Source of the DNA: Lepraria neglecta
Lineage: Eukaryota; Ascomycota; Lecanoromycetes; Lecanorales; Stereocaulaceae
Assembly (NCBI GenBank): GCA_033220425.1
Contig: CM065647.1
Coordinates: 4,402,001-4,466,000 of the forward strand
Direction of reading: 5' to 3'
DNA length: 64,000 nucleotides
The translations under genes and the position numbers were made by a program. The notes beneath the pieces are model-generated. The model worked only from the letters and a program-made list of their open reading frames with translations, ran no database searches and was not told the origin of the DNA. Positions 61,433-64,000 of the stretch are shown here, piece after piece; within the stretch, counting starts at the first letter, position 1, and every line of letters starts with the position of its first letter.

Positions 61433-62438
61433 CCTACAGACACGTTCCACGCGGGGTCGATAGTCGCAAATTACGGGAGTGCTAGTGTGTCATTATAAAT
61501 AGGCTTCCACTGCGCGTACACCCTAACTCACTCCGCGTACACCCTATCCCACTACGCGTACACCCCATGATTCACTAGGCGTACACCCTGCCAGCTGTTA
61601 TCAAGCCTAAGGGCAGACTACCTGGGGCTCGCAATAAAAAGCGTAATAAGAAGAACCGCACTCAGGCGGAAGCTTTTGAAGAATCTACACAGCGGTTGCC
61701 ATCTGGTTTTGAATACGTTGAGGGTATGCGAGACGCAATCACCGCGAGCCAAACCGCTGTTCCTGGTATAAGCAGTGCCTTTACTGCAAGCCAAGTGGCT
61801 CGCGAAGAAGTAAGATCTGAGGCGGACGTATACTTTAGAAGAGAAGGAGAGACTACTGCTACATATATACCAAGAAGGAGTAGGAATAGGAGTGCTCCGC
61901 CCTCACCGCGAGGCGCACATATACTACGCCAGGGCGGGGCGGGGCAAGGCTACTCGCTCAGCCAGCTCGGCGGCGCCCTCAAAGCGACCGTATCAGGGCG
62001 GCGGCGACAGCAGCGCTGAGTCTCACCCGCGGTAGGAGAGCTCGGGGCAACGACTCGACGGTCAATATCTACGGTGGCTATACATATTGGGGTGCTTACA
62101 ACGCTGACGCATGGTAGCAAGCTTGTATGCAAGCTCCGACCAATCAGATCATATACTGGGAGAAAAGTTTCAACTGCAAAGACGTCATTTTTGAACGATT
62201 TGGACTATGATAGATCGATATTATATGTTCGGAATTTTGTTAATCTGCGGCGAACGAGGTACCTCTGTTTAGGAGTAAATTATATGGTAGATTATGTACC
62301 TCGTTCTGAGGGTGTACGCCTAGTGAATCATGGGGTGTACGCGTAGTGGGATAGGGTGTACGCGGAGTGAGTTAGGGTGTACGCGCAGTGGAAGCCTATA
62401 AATACGACTATCGACCCGCCGCGAAACGTGTCTGTAGG
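61433..62438. mobile_element. MULE-like non-autonomous element with perfect 88-bp inverted arms
   Basis: The inner arms 61502-61589 and 62309-62396 are identical over 88 bp. Each contains four copies of a unit close to CACTnCGCGTACACCC at about 20-bp spacing. Immediately outside both arms lies TATAAATA in direct orientation (61494-61501 and 62397-62404), a candidate 8-bp target duplication. Further out are imperfect 34-bp inverted arms (61433-61466 and 62405-62438, 30 of 34 matching, beginning CCTACAGACACGTT). Between the arms a plus-strand frame (about 61590-62019) encodes KPKGRLPGARNKKR and AFEESTQRLPSGFEYVEG, like the basic C-terminus of fungal Mutator-like transposases. No catalytic domain remains. 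The element ends 92 bp before the COX16 start codon. Confidence 0.75.
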
Positions 62439-62530
62439 GCTAACAACACGCCAAGGCCGTTGGACCCTTCCACATTCTCCACAAGCTCCACCTGCATCCC
62501 CGTCTTCTCAGGTACCCATTTACAGTCACA

Positions 62531-62937
62531 ATGCCAGCCTTCCCCTCCAAAAAGTTCCGCCCCTCCTCCTACCAAAACACAATCGGCGCCTTCTACCGGC
62601 GCAACCTAGCGCGCTATCCCTTCCTCTTCTTCGGCCTACCCTTCGTCTTCACCATCGTTGCGGGCTCATTCGTGCTCACACCCGCTACGGCGCTCAGGTA
62701 TGAGCGACATGATAGGAAAGTGAAGCAGTTGACTAAGGAAGAGGAGCTGGGATTGGGAAAGGAGAGGAGGAGAGTGGATATTAATGAGGAGTATTATCGG
62801 TTGGCTGCTAAGGTGGGTTCCTGCGAGGGGTCGTGTAAGGGGTATTGGGGGGAATGCTGATTGCGGGATAGGATCTGGATAATTGGGATAACAAGAGGGT
62901 GAAGAGGTTGCCGGGTGAGCATGATGGGGTGATATGA
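62531..62937 (+). CDS. COX16: Cytochrome c oxidase assembly protein Cox16
   Basis: Exon 1 (62531-62812) and exon 2 (62872-62937) with a 59-nt intron give 115 residues. Cox16 is a small inner-mitochondrial-membrane protein needed for assembly of cytochrome c oxidase. The N-terminus MPAFPSKKFRPSSYQNT is basic. One membrane helix (FLFFGLPFVFTIVAGSFVL) is followed by the family signature TPATALRYERHDRKVKQ, then the EYYRLAAKDLDNWDNKRVKRL stretch formed across the splice and a PGEHDGV end. The promoter is only 92 bp beyond a TIR element, so the element may contribute leader or promoter sequence. Confidence 0.92.
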
Positions 62938-63509
62938 GAGGAGGAGGTGCAGACAGTGGCAGAGCGGCCTAAATGAATGGGAAGATGCGCCCAATCTTTA
63001 CGAAGATATATGCCCTCATCGCCACCAAAAACAGCCGTTATCTATGGACCAATTATCCAGCGTAGCATGCCTGGCTTCGAAAGACCTATACAGGTACCAG
63101 CCCGGCGGCGGAGTCTTCCAACGCCTCTAAGAAACTATGATTGATGCTATCCAAGGCTACGTCGAATGATCAACGAGCAGAGAGACGAATGTGCATGAGC
63201 ACGAGAAGTTGAAATGTTGGGAATAGTCCTATGCTCGTAAAGGGTGCTCTTGAAGGATATCTAACACTCTTGAGCTGGACCTGTAGTCTTCTGCCGCCTG
63301 ACGAAGTCAAAACCACCGTCGACTACCTATCATCGACCGCTACTTATGCACATGCATCATTCATTCATGCTTCATCCGACCGGCACATCCATCAAGTCTG
63401 AGCATATCTAGTACTCTTTTTGCACGCCTTGGGGTACTGGGAAAACAATGCCTCGACTCCACACGCAACGACACCAAGAAAAGGGGGAATAAGAAGAGAT
63501 AAAACATGG
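62938..63509. other. Convergent intergenic region between COX16 and importin gene
   Basis: Nothing recognisable; 3' flanks of both genes. Confidence 0.4.
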
Positions 63510-64000
63510 TCAGTGGGTGCCGCCATTAGTCTGGTTCTGCGCGGCGGTAGCAGCTGCGACGGCTTGAGCTGCAATAACGTTGGCGTCAGCTTGTACGATG
63601 ACGGCTTGAACAATTTGCTGTTCGTCGGGGTTGAGGATCTTGGTAAGATTCTGGTAGAGCTGGGGTTGTTCTTGCTGGAGTTCTAAGAAGCAGTTGTCAG
63701 TAGAAGCGCGATAGTAGAAGATTACAATTCGACATACTCAATAATGTCTCCTTGAACAATCCGTAGGGCTCAACTTTATCGAGAGGAGTCTCAAGCAAGC
63801 TCTCCTCTTCTAGCTCGTCATCGGAGTCGTCTTGTCCAGCGGTGAATTTCTCCGACTGTTCCCTGCGTCAGTTTGCAGAAATATAAGAATAATGTAGTTG
63901 ACTCACCTCTTCTTTGAGGAACTCTAGGTAGGCGGCGCTTTCGTCCTTGACATCCTCGGCGTCTTCGCCTTCGTTCGCCCATGCGGTTTCGCCATCCCAC
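63510..64000 (-). CDS. Importin-beta family karyopherin, Nmd5/Sxm1 type (C-terminal part, runs off the right edge)
   Basis: Three exon parts are visible (above 64000 to 63907, 63855-63738, 63682-63510) with introns of 51 and 55 nt. They encode the acidic C-terminal end of a large karyopherin: WDGETAWANEGEDAEDV, ESAAYLEFLKEE, DDELEEESLLETPLDKVEPY, GLFKETLLKLQQEQPQLY and LNPDEQQIVQAVIVQADANV, ending in an Ala/Gln-rich tail. The 'LEEESLLETPLDKVEPY' block is typical of importin-7/8 relatives (yeast Nmd5/Sxm1), which carry ribosomal proteins and other cargo into the nucleus. About 900 residues lie outside the window. The acceptor at 63856 (GGAACAG) is chosen because the nearer GCAG breaks the frame. 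Confidence 0.88.

Overview
This is a 64 kb window of nuclear DNA from a filamentous ascomycete (Pezizomycotina, most likely a dothideomycete). The evidence is short spliceosomal introns (42-66 nt, GT-AG, often with a CTAAC/CTGAC branch site), moderate gene density on both strands, TTAGGG-type telomere-like motifs, and fungal families such as a TmpA-type membrane flavoprotein, GRIP golgin, Nic96, lunapark, Cox16 and a STAND N-terminal helical domain. Class-level placement is inference from protein style only.

Layout. 1-4034: start of an acyltransferase-3 gene running off the left edge, then about 3.5 kb without a convincing gene. 4035-11163: a TmpA-like membrane oxidoreductase followed on the same strand by a decayed acyl-CoA ligase (AMP-binding) gene, split by a 1.6 kb piggyBac-type DNA transposon. 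12037-16172: SR-protein kinase and a C2H2 zinc-finger protein containing a decayed 15-bp minisatellite. 16173-22646: sparse, holding only small orphan genes. 22647-31579: housekeeping block with mitochondrial glutamyl-tRNA amidotransferase subunit A, a secreted or vacuolar metallophosphoesterase, a 2EXR/F-box-like protein and pyruvate dehydrogenase E1-beta. 32434-37320: a graveyard of degenerate genes related to fungal NLR/STAND N-terminal and ubiquitin-like-domain families. 37940-52039: dense housekeeping block with vacuolar cation/H+ exchanger, proteasome ATPase Rpt6, an FGGY sugar kinase, GRIP golgin Imh1 and lunapark. 52508-54500: a small orphan gene with an in-frame stop and a diverged tandem repeat of about 127 bp. 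54900-64000: nucleoporin Nic96, a TIR element with telomere-like arms, a small secreted protein, a second TIR element with perfect 88-bp arms inserted just upstream of COX16, and the 3' end of an importin-beta gene running off the right edge.

Most intact genes are unrelated housekeeping functions, several in divergent pairs sharing short promoters (GatA/phosphoesterase 192 bp, exchanger/Rpt6 457 bp, golgin/lunapark 295 bp). The accessory interest lies in the TmpA-ligase pair, the NLR-like graveyard, the 127-bp repeat and the two non-autonomous TIR elements sitting in promoters of essential genes. I found no tRNA, rRNA, CRISPR or biosynthetic megasynthase. All intron positions are read by eye from splice sites and reading-frame continuity.
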